Shown: piece after piece, positions 27,875 to 36,602 of the stretch
How positions within the stretch are numbered: the first letter of the stretch is position 1
Layout of the letters: every line of letters begins with the position of its first letter
Source: Amorphoplanes digitatis
Lineage (GTDB): Bacteria; Actinomycetota; Actinomycetes; Mycobacteriales; Micromonosporaceae
Assembly: GCF_014205335.1 (NCBI RefSeq)
Contig: NZ_JACHNH010000001.1
Span: 7,992,501-8,056,500, forward strand
DNA length: 64,000 bases
Direction of reading: 5' to 3'
Notes under the pieces: model-generated
The model's input: only the letters and a program-made list of their open reading frames with translations
What the model was told of the DNA's origin: nothing
Database searches by the model: none
Program-made: the position numbers and the translations under genes

Positions 27875-28270
27875 CTAGAACTCGAGTCCGGCTTCGCGGG
27901 CAGCGTCGGCAAGCGCGGCGATCCGCCCCGCGTACCGGTTGCCACCGCGGTCGAAGACGACCTTGGAAACGCCCGCGGCCTTGGCCCGCTCGGCGAGTAG
28001 AGCCCCGACCTTGGCGGCCTGCGAGCTCTTGTCACCCTCGCCGCCCCGCAGGGTCGCATCGAGGGTGGATGCCGACGCGAGCGTGTGGCCCTTGAGGTCG
28101 TCGACGATCTGCGCGGTGATGTTCCGCGTGGACCGGGTGACGACCAGACGGGGACGCTCGGCGGTGCCGCGGACGTTCTTGCGGACCCGGAAGTGCCGGC
28201 GCGCCTTTCCGACAGCGCGCTTGTACGCGGCACCGCCGCCATTGCGGCGCTTGAGCAGCGTGGCGGTCAC
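27875..28270 (-). CDS. rplR: 50S ribosomal protein L18
   Basis: The 131-residue 5S rRNA-binding protein has HFRVRKNVRGTAERPRLVV and VVFDRGGNRYAGRIAALADA. The start is a GTG at 28270 that overlaps the rplF stop (GTGA). Confidence 0.97.
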   Translation of the reverse strand: MTATLLKRRNGGGAAYKRAVGKARRHFRVRKNVRGTAERPRLVVTRSTRNITAQIVDDLKGHTLASASTLDATLRGGEGDKSSQAAKVGALLAERAKAAGVSKVVFDRGGNRYAGRIAALADAAREAGLEF

Positions 28271-28809
28271 TTCTTACCTGCCTTTCCAGCCTTGCGGCGG
28301 ATGACCTCGCCCTGGTACTTGACGCCCTTGCCCTTGTACGGCTCCGGCGGGCGGATCTTCCGGATGTTCGCGGCAACCTCGCCGACGAGCTGCTTGTCGA
28401 TGCCGGCCACGGTGAACTGGGTCGGCTTCTCGACGGAGAAGCTGATGCCGTTCGGAGCGACCACGTTGACCGGGTGCGAGAAGCCGAGCGCGAACTCGAG
28501 GTCCTTGCCCTTCGCGGTCACGCGGTAACCCGTGCCGTTGATCTCCAGGGTCTTCTTGTAGCCCTCGGTGACGCCGATGATCATGTTGGCGACCAGGGTA
28601 CGAGAGAGACCGTGCAGCTCCTTGGCGCGGCGCTCGTCGTTGGGGCGGTTCACCGACAGCTCACCGTTCTCGGCCTTCTCGACCTTGATCGGCTCGGCAA
28701 CGATGTGCTGCAGTTCGCCCTTGGGGCCCTTGACCTTGATGGTCTGGCCCGTGATGGTGACGTCGACGCCGGCCGGTACCGGGATCGACTTACGTCCGAT
28801 TCGCGACAT
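28267..28809 (-). CDS. rplF: 50S ribosomal protein L6
   Basis: The 180-residue protein starts MSRIGRKSIPVPAGVDVTI and contains TLEINGTGYRVTAKGKDLEF and the conserved PPEPYKGKGVKYQGE near the end. The in-frame start at 28854 is rejected because it would overlap rpsH and lies outside the family start. Confidence 0.97.
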   Translation of the reverse strand: MSRIGRKSIPVPAGVDVTITGQTIKVKGPKGELQHIVAEPIKVEKAENGELSVNRPNDERRAKELHGLSRTLVANMIIGVTEGYKKTLEINGTGYRVTAKGKDLEFALGFSHPVNVVAPNGISFSVEKPTQFTVAGIDKQLVGEVAANIRKIRPPEPYKGKGVKYQGEVIRRKAGKAGKK

Positions 28810-28822
28810 GTCAGAGTCTCCG

Positions 28823-29230
28823 TTACCAAACGAAGGCGAGGATTTCCCCGCCAACGCTCCGCTTGCGGGCCTGCCGGTCGGTCAGCAGCCCCTGGGACGT
28901 CGAAACGATCGCGACACCCAGGCCACCGAGCACCCGCGGGAGCTCGTCGGACTTGGCGTACACCCGGAGACCGGGCTTGGACACGCGCTTGATGCCGGCG
29001 AGGCTGCGCTCGCGGTTCTGGCCGTACTTGAGCTCTACGACCAGCCGCTTGCCGACTTCGCCTTCAGCCGGGTCCTCAGCCGTCCAGGACGCGATGTAGC
29101 CCTCTGCCTTGAGGACCTCGGCGATGTTCGCCTTGATCTTCGAGAAGGGCATGGTCACCTTGTCGTGGTACGCCTGGTTGGCGTTACGCAGACGCGTGAG
29201 CATGTCTGCGATCGGGTCCGTCATCGTCAT
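28823..29230 (-). CDS. rpsH: 30S ribosomal protein S8
   Basis: The 135-residue protein begins MTMTDPIADMLTRLRNANQA and has the C-terminal RNA-binding block LGGLGVAIVSTSQGLLTDR. A second ATG two codons later is an alternative start. S8 binds helix 21 of 16S rRNA and represses spc-type operons in some bacteria. Confidence 0.97.
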   Translation of the reverse strand: MTMTDPIADMLTRLRNANQAYHDKVTMPFSKIKANIAEVLKAEGYIASWTAEDPAEGEVGKRLVVELKYGQNRERSLAGIKRVSKPGLRVYAKSDELPRVLGGLGVAIVSTSQGLLTDRQARKRSVGGEILAFVW

Positions 29231-29300
29231 GGGTATTCGTCAACCTTTCTCGCCGGGGTTCCCAGGCATTCCGGGCCTACGGCGAAGCGGTATTGCTTGG

Positions 29301-29486
29301 TTACCAGGAAGCCTTCGACACGCCGGGCAGCTCACCGCGGTGGGCCATGTCCCGGACACACACCCGGCACAGACCGAACTTGCGGTAGACCGAGTGCGGA
29401 CGTCCGCATTTCTGGCAGCGGGTGTACGCACGCACGGCGAACTTCGGCTTCGCGGCCGCCTTGATGATCAGCGCCTTCTTAGCCAT
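29301..29486 (-). CDS. rpsN: 30S ribosomal protein S14, zinc-binding type
   Basis: The 61-residue protein is the short S14 form with two CxxC pairs (YTRCQKCGRPH and GLCRVCVRD) that hold zinc, and ends GELPGVSKASW. It is the operon copy of S14. The start is two bases downstream of the rplE stop codon. Confidence 0.97.
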   Translation of the reverse strand: MAKKALIIKAAAKPKFAVRAYTRCQKCGRPHSVYRKFGLCRVCVRDMAHRGELPGVSKASW

Positions 29487-29488
29487 GC

Positions 29489-30058
29489 TCAGTTCTCCTT
29501 GAACGGGAAGCCCAGGAGCTTGAGCAGCTGCCGGCCTTCCTCGTCGGTCGTGGCGGTGGTGACCACCGTGATGTCCATGCCCCGGGTCCGATCGATCCGG
29601 TCCTGGTCGATCTCGTGGAACACCGACTGCTCGGTCAGACCGAACGTGTAGTTGCCGTGGCCGTCGAGCTTGCGCCCGTCCAGACCGCGGAAGTCACGGA
29701 TACGCGGCAGCGCGATCGACAGCAGCCGGTCCAGGAACTCCCACATCCGGTCGTTGCGAAGGGTGACCTTCGCGCCGATCGGCATGCCCTCGCGCAGCTT
29801 GAACTGCGCGATCGACTTGGTCGCACGCCGCACCAGCGGCTTCTGACCGGTGATGGTGGTCAGGTCCCGCACGGCGCCGTCGATCAGCTTGGCGTCGCGG
29901 GCAGCCTCGCCGACACCCATGTTCACGACGACCTTCACCAGGCCCGGGATCTGCATGGGGTTGCCGTACTTGTACTGCTCCTGAAGGGCGGCGATGACCT
30001 CGCCACGGTACTTCTGCTTCAGGCGGGGCAGCGTCTTGGTCTCAGTAGCGGCAGTCAT
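29489..30058 (-). CDS. rplE: 50S ribosomal protein L5
   Basis: The 189-residue 5S rRNA-binding protein has VKVVVNMGVGEAARDAKLID, TGQKPLVRRATKSIAQFKLR and EFLDRLLSIALPRIRDFRGL. The ATG at 30058 overlaps the rplX stop; a GTG one codon upstream (30061) is also possible. Confidence 0.97.
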   Translation of the reverse strand: MTAATETKTLPRLKQKYRGEVIAALQEQYKYGNPMQIPGLVKVVVNMGVGEAARDAKLIDGAVRDLTTITGQKPLVRRATKSIAQFKLREGMPIGAKVTLRNDRMWEFLDRLLSIALPRIRDFRGLDGRKLDGHGNYTFGLTEQSVFHEIDQDRIDRTRGMDITVVTTATTDEEGRQLLKLLGFPFKEN

Positions 30059-30372
30059 CACAGGTCCTTACCGGTGCTACGCGCGATGCGAACCTTCTGG
30101 CCGCCTTCGTCGGTGCGGTACCCGACGCGGGTCGGGTTGCCCTCGGAGTCCACGATCTGCACGTTCGAGATGTGAACCGGGGCTTCCTGCGTGACGATGC
30201 CGCCGGTCTTGGAACCGCGCTGGGTCGTGCGGATGCGTTCGTGCTTCTTGATGCGGTTGACGCCCTCGACCAGGACCTTGTCCTGCCGCGGGAAGGCCGC
30301 GATGACCTTACCCTTGGCGCCCTTGTCCTTGCCGGCGATGACGACGACCGTGTCGCCCTTCTTGATCTTCAC
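30058..30372 (-). CDS. rplX: 50S ribosomal protein L24
   Basis: The 104-residue KOW-domain protein starts MKIKKGDTVVVIAGKDKGAK with a GTG codon and has KVLVEGVNRIKKHERI. L24 starts 50S assembly. It lies 2 bases after rplN. Confidence 0.97.
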   Translation of the reverse strand: MKIKKGDTVVVIAGKDKGAKGKVIAAFPRQDKVLVEGVNRIKKHERIRTTQRGSKTGGIVTQEAPVHISNVQIVDSEGNPTRVGYRTDEGGQKVRIARSTGKDL

Positions 30373-30374
30373 GG

Positions 30375-30743
30375 TCAGAGCACCTCCGGCGCCAGGCTGA
30401 TGATCTTCATGAACCGCTTGTCGCGCAGCTCGCGGCCGACCGGGCCGAAGATGCGCGTACCGCGGGGGTCGCCACCGTCCTTGATGATGACGGCGGCGTT
30501 CTCGTCGAAGCGGATGTACGAGCCGTCGGGACGGCGGCGCTCCTTGGCGGTGCGAACGATGACCGCCTTGACGACGTCACCCTTCTTCACACCGGCACCC
30601 GGAATGGCGTCCTTGACCGTCGCCACGATGACGTCACCGATGCTCGCGTAACGGCGACCGGAGCCGCCCAGAACGCGGATGCACAGAATCTCCCGGGCAC
30701 CCGTGTTGTCGGCGACGCGCAGTCGCGACTCCTGCTGGATCAC
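30375..30743 (-). CDS. rplN: 50S ribosomal protein L14
   Basis: The 122-residue protein (standard length) begins MIQQESRLRVADNTGAREIL and ends FMKIISLAPEVL. It forms an intersubunit bridge. A 145-base gap containing a strong hairpin separates it from rpsQ, which may mark the boundary between the S10-type and spc-type units. Confidence 0.98.
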   Translation of the reverse strand: MIQQESRLRVADNTGAREILCIRVLGGSGRRYASIGDVIVATVKDAIPGAGVKKGDVVKAVIVRTAKERRRPDGSYIRFDENAAVIIKDGGDPRGTRIFGPVGRELRDKRFMKIISLAPEVL

Positions 30744-30854
30744 GTCTGTCTCCTATGTCTGCCAGTTCTCCGGCAACGAGCCGAAGCTTGGCGGAACTCT
30801 GCTCCGCCGTTAGTCCGTTTCCAGGGCTGCGGCGGGGCGGTTGGACGGGCCGCC

Positions 30855-30881
30855 GGGCCGGCCGGGTAACCCGGCCGGCCC
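30855..30881 (-). terminator. Strong GC hairpin between rpsQ and rplN
   Basis: GGGCCGGCCGGG (30855-30866) and its perfect complement (30870-30881) form a 12-bp stem with a 3-base loop, 7 bases after the rpsQ stop. No T-run follows on minus, so it may be a partial terminator, a processing site or an mRNA-stability element. Confidence 0.6.
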
Positions 30882-30888
30882 AGCAAAC

Positions 30889-31164
30889 TCACTTGGCCTT
30901 TTCGAGGATCTCCACGACCCGCCACCGCTTGGTGGCGGACAGCGGGCGGGTCTCCATCAGCGAGACCCGGTCGCCAACGCCGCAGGCGTTCTGCTCGTCG
31001 TGCACCTGAAGCTTGCGGGTGCGCCGCAGAACCTTGCCGTACAGCGCATGCTTGACGCGGTCCTCGACCTCGACGATGACGGTCTTGTCCATCTTGTCGC
31101 TGACCACGAGGCCCTCGCGCACCTTGCGCTGGCTCCGCGGCTCAGCAGCTGCGTTCTCGCTCAT
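30889..31164 (-). CDS. rpsQ: 30S ribosomal protein S17
   Basis: The 91-residue OB-fold protein has REGLVVSDKMDKTVIVEVED and ends MEMETRP-like (SLMETRPLSATKRWRVVE), after an acidic N-terminal extension. Its ATG overlaps the rpmC stop (ATGA). Confidence 0.97.
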   Translation of the reverse strand: MSENAAAEPRSQRKVREGLVVSDKMDKTVIVEVEDRVKHALYGKVLRRTRKLQVHDEQNACGVGDRVSLMETRPLSATKRWRVVEILEKAK

Positions 31165-31397
31165 GCTGTAGTCACCTCAGTCGGCGCGGCCGAGAGCCCC
31201 AGCTCACGCTCACGCATGATCGTGTAGATCTTCGCGATGTCCTTGCGGACGACCTGCAGACGACGGTGGTTGTCGAGCTGACCGGTCGCACCCTGGACGC
31301 GGAGATTGAACAGCTCCGCCTTGGACTCCTTGAGTCGCGTGACGAGCTCCTCTTCCGGGAGTTCACGCAGCTCGGAGGCCTTAACGCCCGCTGCCAT
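31161..31397 (-). CDS. rpmC: 50S ribosomal protein L29
   Basis: The 78-residue helical-hairpin protein has ELRELPEEELVTRLKESKAE and NHRRLQVVRKDIAKIYTIM. L29 sits at the exit tunnel beside L23 and helps dock nascent-chain factors. Its start overlaps the rplP stop by one base. Confidence 0.97.
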   Translation of the reverse strand: MAAGVKASELRELPEEELVTRLKESKAELFNLRVQGATGQLDNHRRLQVVRKDIAKIYTIMRERELGLSAAPTEVTTA

Positions 31398-31822
31398 CAG
31401 CTTTCACCCACTTCGCGCGTCACGATGCGGCACTTCATCGGGAGCTTGTGGATCGCGCGACGCATCGCTTCGCGCGCGATCGTCTCGTTCGGGAAGGACA
31501 TCTCGAAGAGAATGCGTCCCGGCTTGACGTTCGCCACCCACCACTCCGGCGAGCCCTTGCCGGAACCCATGCGGGTCTCGGCGGGCTTCTTGGTCAGCGC
31601 CTGGTCCGGGAAGATCGAGATCCAGACCTTACCGCCACGCTTGATGTGGCGCGTCATGGCGATACGGGCCGACTCGATCTGCCGGTTGGTCACATACGCC
31701 GGCTCCAGGGCCTGGATACCGAACTCACCGAAGACCACCCGGTTGCCGCCCTTGGACGCGCCGTGGCGGTCCGGGTGGTGCGGCTTGCGGAAGCCCTTCG
31801 GGGGCTTACGCGGCATCAGCAT
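31397..31822 (-). CDS. rplP: 50S ribosomal protein L16
   Basis: The 141-residue protein begins MLMPRKPPKGFRKPHHPDRH and contains the functional block KPAETRMGSGKGSPEWWVAN that touches the A-site tRNA. The ATG at 31822 is preferred over 31816 because GGAGGG lies eight bases upstream. Confidence 0.97.
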   Translation of the reverse strand: MLMPRKPPKGFRKPHHPDRHGASKGGNRVVFGEFGIQALEPAYVTNRQIESARIAMTRHIKRGGKVWISIFPDQALTKKPAETRMGSGKGSPEWWVANVKPGRILFEMSFPNETIAREAMRRAIHKLPMKCRIVTREVGES

Positions 31823-31825
31823 GTG

Positions 31826-32680
31826 TCAGCCCTCCTGCTGCGTTTCGGCCGCGGCCGGAGCAACGGCGGTGTCGGTCGTGGGCGCGGCCTCCGCCGAGGC
31901 GGGGGTCACAGCCGCGGCCTGGGCGGCACGGCCGGCCTCGGTGCCACCCGCGGTCGTACCGGACGAACCGGAACGGCCACGGCGCGGACGCTCGGGGCGG
32001 TCGGCACGGTCACGGCGCGGACGCGCGGGCGCCTCGGGGGCGACCTCGCGACCCGGCACGGCGTCGCCCTTGTAGATCCAGACCTTCACACCGATGCGGC
32101 CGAAGGTCGTACGGGCCTCGAAGAAGCCGTACTCGATGTTGGCGCGCAGCGTGTGCAGCGGAACGCGACCCTCACGGTAGAACTCCGTGCGGCTCATCTC
32201 CGCGCCGCCGAGGCGGCCGGAGACCTGCACGCGGATGCCCTTGCAGACCGGGTTCTTCATCGCGGACTGCATCGCCTTGCGCATCGCCCGGCGGAAGCTG
32301 ACCCGGCTGGACAGCTGCTCGGCGACGCCCTGCGCCACGAGCTGTGCGTCCGACTCCGGGCTCTTCACCTCGAGGATGTTGAGCTGCACCTGCTTGCCGG
32401 TGAGCTTCTCGAGCTCGCCGCGGATCCGGTCGGCCTCCGCACCCTTACGGCCGATGACGATGCCCGGCCGGGCGGTGTGGATGTCCACGCGGACCCGGTC
32501 ACGGGTGCGCTCGATGTCGACCTTGGAGATGCCGGCGCGCTCGAGGCCCTTGGACATCATGCGGCGGATCTTGACGTCCTCGCCGATGTAGTCCTTGTAG
32601 AGCTTGTCCGCGAACCAGCGGCTCCGCCAGTCGGTGGAGATGCCGAGACGGAACCCGGTGGGGTGAACTTTCTGACCCAT
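31826..32680 (-). CDS. rpsC: 30S ribosomal protein S3
   Basis: The 284-residue protein has the KH domain (VRVDIHTARPGIVIGRKGAE) and the C-terminal block GRLGGAEMSRTEFYREGRVP. A tail of about 70 residues rich in Ala, Arg and Pro from residue 215 is an actinobacterial extension. Its start overlaps the rplV stop by one base. Confidence 0.97.
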   Translation of the reverse strand: MGQKVHPTGFRLGISTDWRSRWFADKLYKDYIGEDVKIRRMMSKGLERAGISKVDIERTRDRVRVDIHTARPGIVIGRKGAEADRIRGELEKLTGKQVQLNILEVKSPESDAQLVAQGVAEQLSSRVSFRRAMRKAMQSAMKNPVCKGIRVQVSGRLGGAEMSRTEFYREGRVPLHTLRANIEYGFFEARTTFGRIGVKVWIYKGDAVPGREVAPEAPARPRRDRADRPERPRRGRSGSSGTTAGGTEAGRAAQAAAVTPASAEAAPTTDTAVAPAAAETQQEG

Positions 32681-33144
32681 TACTCGGCACCCTCCGTGCT
32701 CTGCTGGGATTCGGCGGCGGGCGCCGCCTTCTTCGCAGGCGCGGCCTTCTTCGCGGCGGCCTTGCGGGCCGGAGTGGCCACCTGGACCGCCTCCACTGCC
32801 ACGGTGATGTGGCAGGTGCGCTTGCGGATCCGGTACGCCCGGCCCTGCGCACGCGGCCGGAACCGCTTCAGCGTCGGACCCTCGTCGACGAACGCCTCGC
32901 TGACGAGGAGAGCGTCCGGGTCGAGCCGCTCGTTGTTCTCCGCGTTCGCAATCGCGCTCGCGAGCACCTTGTAGACCTGCTCACTCGCGGCCTGCGGTGC
33001 GAACTGCAGAACCGTGAGAGCCTCCTTCGCGGGCAGACCGCGGACGAGGTTGATCACACGGCGCGCCTTGTTCGGCGAGATGCGCACGTGGCGCGCAACC
33101 GCCCGTGCGCCCGGAAGCGCCGGAGCGTCGCCCTTGACTGGCAT
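32680..33144 (-). CDS. rplV: 50S ribosomal protein L22
   Basis: The 154-residue protein has ARHVRISPNKARRVINLVRG and the tunnel-reaching loop PTLKRFRPRAQGRAYRIRKR, followed by a 40-residue Ala/Lys-rich tail. L22 lines the exit tunnel at the macrolide constriction. Confidence 0.97.
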   Translation of the reverse strand: MPVKGDAPALPGARAVARHVRISPNKARRVINLVRGLPAKEALTVLQFAPQAASEQVYKVLASAIANAENNERLDPDALLVSEAFVDEGPTLKRFRPRAQGRAYRIRKRTCHITVAVEAVQVATPARKAAAKKAAPAKKAAPAAESQQSTEGAE

Positions 33145-33181
33145 CGCTGTAACCCCTCTTGTTTCTTAATCCGTGGACTGC

Positions 33182-33463
33182 TTAGCGACGACGGCTCTTG
33201 CGGTCGTCCTTCTCGTGACCCTTGAACGTGCGGGTCAGAGCGAACTCGCCGAGCTTGTGCCCGACCATGGCCTCGGTGATGAACACCGGGACGTGCTTGC
33301 GCCCGTCGTGCACGGCGATCGTGTGCCCGAGCATGTCGGGAATGATCGTCGAGCGTCGCGACCAGGTCTTGATGACGTTCTTCGAGTTCTTCTCGTTCTG
33401 GACTTCCACCTTCTTGATGAGGTGGTCGTCGACGAACGGGCCCTTCTTCAGGCTGCGAGGCAT
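33182..33463 (-). CDS. rpsS: 30S ribosomal protein S19
   Basis: The 93-residue protein begins MPRSLKKGPFVDDHLIKKVE and has STIIPDMLGHTIAVHDGRKH and VGHKLGEFALTRTFKGH. S19 contacts S13 in the 30S head. Confidence 0.98.
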   Translation of the reverse strand: MPRSLKKGPFVDDHLIKKVEVQNEKNSKNVIKTWSRRSTIIPDMLGHTIAVHDGRKHVPVFITEAMVGHKLGEFALTRTFKGHEKDDRKSRRR

Positions 33464-33476
33464 CTTTTAACTCCCG

Positions 33477-34316
33477 TTACCCGCGCTTGCGGGTGGCGTA
33501 GCGGCGGCGAACGATCATGCGGTCGCTCTCCTGGCCCTTGCGGCGGGTACGGCCCTCCGGCTTACCGGCGGGGTTGACCGGGTGGCGACCACCTGAGGTC
33601 TTACCCTCACCACCACCGTGCGGGTGGTCGACCGGGTTCATGGCGACACCACGGACGGTCGGGCGCTTGCCCTTCCATCGCATGCGGCCGGCCTTGCCCC
33701 AGTTGATGTTCGACTGCTCGGCGTTGCCGATCTCGCCGACCGTCGCGCGGCAGCGGATGTCGACGCGGCGAATCTCACCGGAGGGCATACGCAGCGTGGC
33801 GTACACACCCTCACGGCCGAGCAGCTGGATGCCAACGCCGGCCGAACGGGCCAGCTTGGCGCCACCGCCGGGACGAAGCTCCACACCGTGGACCGTCGTA
33901 CCGACCGGGATGTTGCGCAGGGGCAGGTTGTTGCCCGGCTTGATGTCCGCGCCGACACCCGACTCGACCCGGTCGCCCTGCTTGAGGTCCTTCGGCGCGA
34001 GGATGTAGCGCTTCTCGCCGTCGGCGTAGTGCAGCAGTGCGATGCGGGACGTGCGGTTGGGGTCGTACTCGATGTGAGCGACCTTGGCCGGCACGCCGTC
34101 CTTGTCGTTGCGCTTGAAGTCGATCAGCCGGTACTGCCGCTTGTGACCGCCGCCCTGGTGCCGCGTGGTGATGCGACCGTGGACGTTGCGGCCACCCTTC
34201 TTGGGCAGCGGGGCCAGCAGAGACTTCTCCGGCGTCGACCGGGTGATCTCGGCGAAGTCGGCGACGCTGGAGCCACGACGGCCCGGCGTGGTCGGCTTGT
34301 ACTTACGGATAGCCAT
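33477..34316 (-). CDS. rplB: 50S ribosomal protein L2
   Basis: The 279-residue protein has GRNVHGRITTRHQGGGHKRQ, and the C-terminal MNPVDHPHGGGEGKTSGG with the conserved His needed for peptidyl-transfer competence and subunit joining. Confidence 0.98.
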   Translation of the reverse strand: MAIRKYKPTTPGRRGSSVADFAEITRSTPEKSLLAPLPKKGGRNVHGRITTRHQGGGHKRQYRLIDFKRNDKDGVPAKVAHIEYDPNRTSRIALLHYADGEKRYILAPKDLKQGDRVESGVGADIKPGNNLPLRNIPVGTTVHGVELRPGGGAKLARSAGVGIQLLGREGVYATLRMPSGEIRRVDIRCRATVGEIGNAEQSNINWGKAGRMRWKGKRPTVRGVAMNPVDHPHGGGEGKTSGGRHPVNPAGKPEGRTRRKGQESDRMIVRRRYATRKRG

Positions 34317-34329
34317 GATTTACAACCCC

Positions 34330-34632
34330 TTAGCTGACCGGGCCGCCGAAGGCCTCGATACGGTCACCGTCAGCCAGCTTCACCATCGCGCGCTTGGTCG
34401 CCTTGCGCTGACCGAACCCGGTCTTGGTGCGCTTGCGCTTGCCCTCGCGGTTCGCGGTGTTCACCGTCAGCACGCGGACGTCGAAGATCTGCTGGATCGC
34501 GATCTTGATCTGAGTCTTGTTGGCGTCCGGGTGAACCAGGAACGTGTACCAGTTCTGGTCGAGAACGCTGTAGCTCTTCTCGGAGACCACGGGCGCGACG
34601 ATGATGTCGCGCGGGTCGGCGATCGTGCTCAC
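34330..34632 (-). CDS. rplW: 50S ribosomal protein L23
   Basis: The 100-residue protein has IVAPVVSEKSYSVLDQNWYT and VNTANREGKRKRTKTGFGQR. L23 is the docking site for trigger factor and SRP. GTG start overlapping the rplD stop (GTGA). Confidence 0.97.
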   Translation of the reverse strand: MSTIADPRDIIVAPVVSEKSYSVLDQNWYTFLVHPDANKTQIKIAIQQIFDVRVLTVNTANREGKRKRTKTGFGQRKATKRAMVKLADGDRIEAFGGPVS

Positions 34633-35279
34633 TTGTCCCCCTCCTCGGCGGCTTCGGCCGGAACGCCCAGGAACTCGTCGAGGGCTTCCTTGGTGAAGAC
34701 GACCTCGTCGGCGACCAGGACGTCGTACGTGTTGAGCTGGCCGGCCTCGATGAGGTGGACGGTCGGCTCGTTCCGCAGCGAGATCCAGTTCAGCTCGTCG
34801 TGGCTGCTCAGGACGACCAGAACCTTGTTCGATTCGGTCGCCTTGCGCAGCGTGGCGATCGCGGCCTTCGTCGACGGCTTCTCGCCGGCGATGAAGCCCT
34901 CGACCACGTGCACCAGGCCGTCGCGTGCCCGGTCAGAGAGGGCGCCACGCAGGGCGGCGGCCTTCATCTTCTTCGGGGTCCGCTGGCTGTAGTCGCGCGG
35001 CACGGGTCCGTGCACGACGCCACCGCCGGTGAACTGCGGCGCGCGGATCGAGCCCTGACGGGCGCGACCGGTGCCCTTCTGCTTGTAAGGCTTCTTGCCG
35101 CCGCCGGCGACCTCGCCACGGGTCTTCGCCTTGTGCGTACCCTGACGGGCCGCAGCGAGCTGCGCCACGACGACCTGGTGCATCAGCGGGATGTTCGCCT
35201 GCACGTCGAAGATGTCGCCGGGCAGCTCGACCGAGCCGGCCTTCGTGCCCTCGGTGTTGATCACGTCAACCGAGCTCAC
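34629..35279 (-). CDS. rplD: 50S ribosomal protein L4
   Basis: The 216-residue protein has the tunnel loop KTRGEVAGGGKKPYKQKGTG and ARQGSIRAPQFTGGGVVHGP. L4 represses the S10 operon in E. coli; whether it does so here is unknown. GTG start overlapping the rplC stop. Confidence 0.97.
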   Translation of the reverse strand: MSSVDVINTEGTKAGSVELPGDIFDVQANIPLMHQVVVAQLAAARQGTHKAKTRGEVAGGGKKPYKQKGTGRARQGSIRAPQFTGGGVVHGPVPRDYSQRTPKKMKAAALRGALSDRARDGLVHVVEGFIAGEKPSTKAAIATLRKATESNKVLVVLSSHDELNWISLRNEPTVHLIEAGQLNTYDVLVADEVVFTKEALDEFLGVPAEAAEEGDK

Positions 35280-35929
35280 TTGGCACCACCCTTCTTCTTC
35301 GCCGCCGTACGGACGAGGATCAGCGCGCCCTTGGGGCCGGGAACGGCACCCTTGACGAGCAGCAGGTTGTTCTCCACGTCGACCGCCTGCACCGTGAGGT
35401 TCTGCACGGTGAAGCGCTTGTTGCCCATGCGACCGGCCATCCGGGTACCCCGGAAGACGCGGCCGGGCGTCGCGCAGGCGCCGATGGAGCCGGGCGAACG
35501 GTGCTTACGCTCCACACCGTGGCTCGACTTGAGGCCGTGGAAACCGTGCCGCTTCATGACACCGGCGTAGCCCTTGCCCTTGGTCTTACCGGTGACGTCG
35601 ATCGGCGTACCGACCGCGAACGCCTCAACGGTGACCTCCTGGCCGAGCTCGTACTCGGTGGCGTCGCTGGTGCGCAGCTCCACGATGTGGCGCCGCGGCG
35701 ACACACCCGCCTTCGCGTAGTGGCCGCCCTCCGGCTTGTTGACCTTCCGCGGGTCGATGGCGCCGTACGCCAACTGAACCGCGGTATAGCCGTCAGTCTC
35801 GGGGGTGCGGACCTGGGTCACGACGCACGGGCCGGCCTGCACCACGGTTACCGGGACGACCTTGTTGTTGTCCCAGACCTGGGTCATGCCGAGCTTGGCG
35901 CCCAGGATGCCCTTCACTTGCCTGTCCAT
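35276..35929 (-). CDS. rplC: 50S ribosomal protein L3
   Basis: The 217-residue protein has GILGAKLGMTQVWDNNKVVP and, near the peptidyl-transferase centre, HGFHGLKSSHGVERKHRSPG with SIGACATPGRVFRG. It is 11 bases after rpsJ. Confidence 0.97.
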   Translation of the reverse strand: MDRQVKGILGAKLGMTQVWDNNKVVPVTVVQAGPCVVTQVRTPETDGYTAVQLAYGAIDPRKVNKPEGGHYAKAGVSPRRHIVELRTSDATEYELGQEVTVEAFAVGTPIDVTGKTKGKGYAGVMKRHGFHGLKSSHGVERKHRSPGSIGACATPGRVFRGTRMAGRMGNKRFTVQNLTVQAVDVENNLLLVKGAVPGPKGALILVRTAAKKKGGAK

Positions 35930-35940
35930 TGTCCGGATCC

Positions 35941-36249
35941 CTACAGCTTGATCTCGATGTCGACGCCAGCCGGAAGGTCGAGGCGCATCAGCGAGTCGAC
36001 CGTCTTCGGAGTCGGGTCGATGATGTCGATCAGACGCTTGTGCGTGCGCATCTCGAAGTGCTCGCGCGAGTCCTTGTACTTGTGCGGCGAACGGATCACG
36101 CAGAAACGGTTGATCTCCGTGGGCAGCGGCACCGGGCCAGCAACCTGCGCACCGGTACGCGTAACCGTCTCGACGATCTTGCGCGCCGAGGAGTCGACGA
36201 CCTCGTGGTCATAGGCCTTGAGCCGGATGCGGATCTTCTGTCCCGCCAT
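35941..36249 (-). CDS. rpsJ: 30S ribosomal protein S10 (NusE)
   Basis: The 102-residue protein [20 protein letters not shown]... is the first gene of the S10-type operon and also the antitermination factor NusE that pairs with NusB. Family blocks [20 protein letters not shown] and [13 protein letters not shown] are intact. Its leader holds the structured motif at 36312-36360. Confidence 0.98.
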
Positions 36250-36602
36250 GGTGGCTTCTGTTTCCTTCTCTCGATGCCGCTACGTGCGAAAGCTGTGGCC
36301 CTCGCATGCCCGCAGGACCGTTGGTCCTGCGATGTCCGACCCCCGCGGTCGGGCGTGTCGCGCTGGTGAACCAGGCTCCGCCCCAAGAATCTGGAGCGAT
36401 CATGCCCGCAAGGAATTCTCCAGGGAGTCTTCCTTGATCCGTCGGGATCGGGGATGCCGGCGGCTACGAACAACCACGCCGGACACCCGGCGAGGGTGGC
36501 TGACCGCCCTCTCTCGAAAGCGAGAGCAGCCAACCACCCTGCGCGGACGCAACCTGACTAGTATGCCGCATCGATCGCGGCATTGCTAATCGGGGTGCTT
36601 AC
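36250..36602 (-). promoter_or_regulatory. tuf-rpsJ intergenic region
   Basis: This 353-base gap holds, in minus order, a perfect 7-bp inverted repeat ATGCCGC/GCGGCAT (36563-36583) just after tuf, a compound hairpin built on CTCTCG-AAAG-CGAGAG with flanking GGCTG/CAGCC (36494-36535), and the rpsJ leader motif (36312-36360). A weak promoter-like pair, TTAGCA and CATACT 18 bases apart, overlaps the first repeat. No gene is seen. Confidence 0.55.
36312..36360 (-). ncRNA. Structured rpsJ leader element (shared with rpsL)
   Basis: On minus, CGACACGCCCGACCGCGG (from 36360) plus a closing GTCGG arm forms hairpin 1, and GCAGGACC-AAC-GGTCCTGC (36312-36330) forms a perfect 8-bp hairpin 2. Hairpin 1 matches the rpsL leader copy at 41037-41061 in 24 of 25 bases and lies 86 bases from the rpsJ ATG, against 87 in rpsL. 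It looks like a cis-acting RNA in ribosomal-protein control. Confidence 0.65.
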
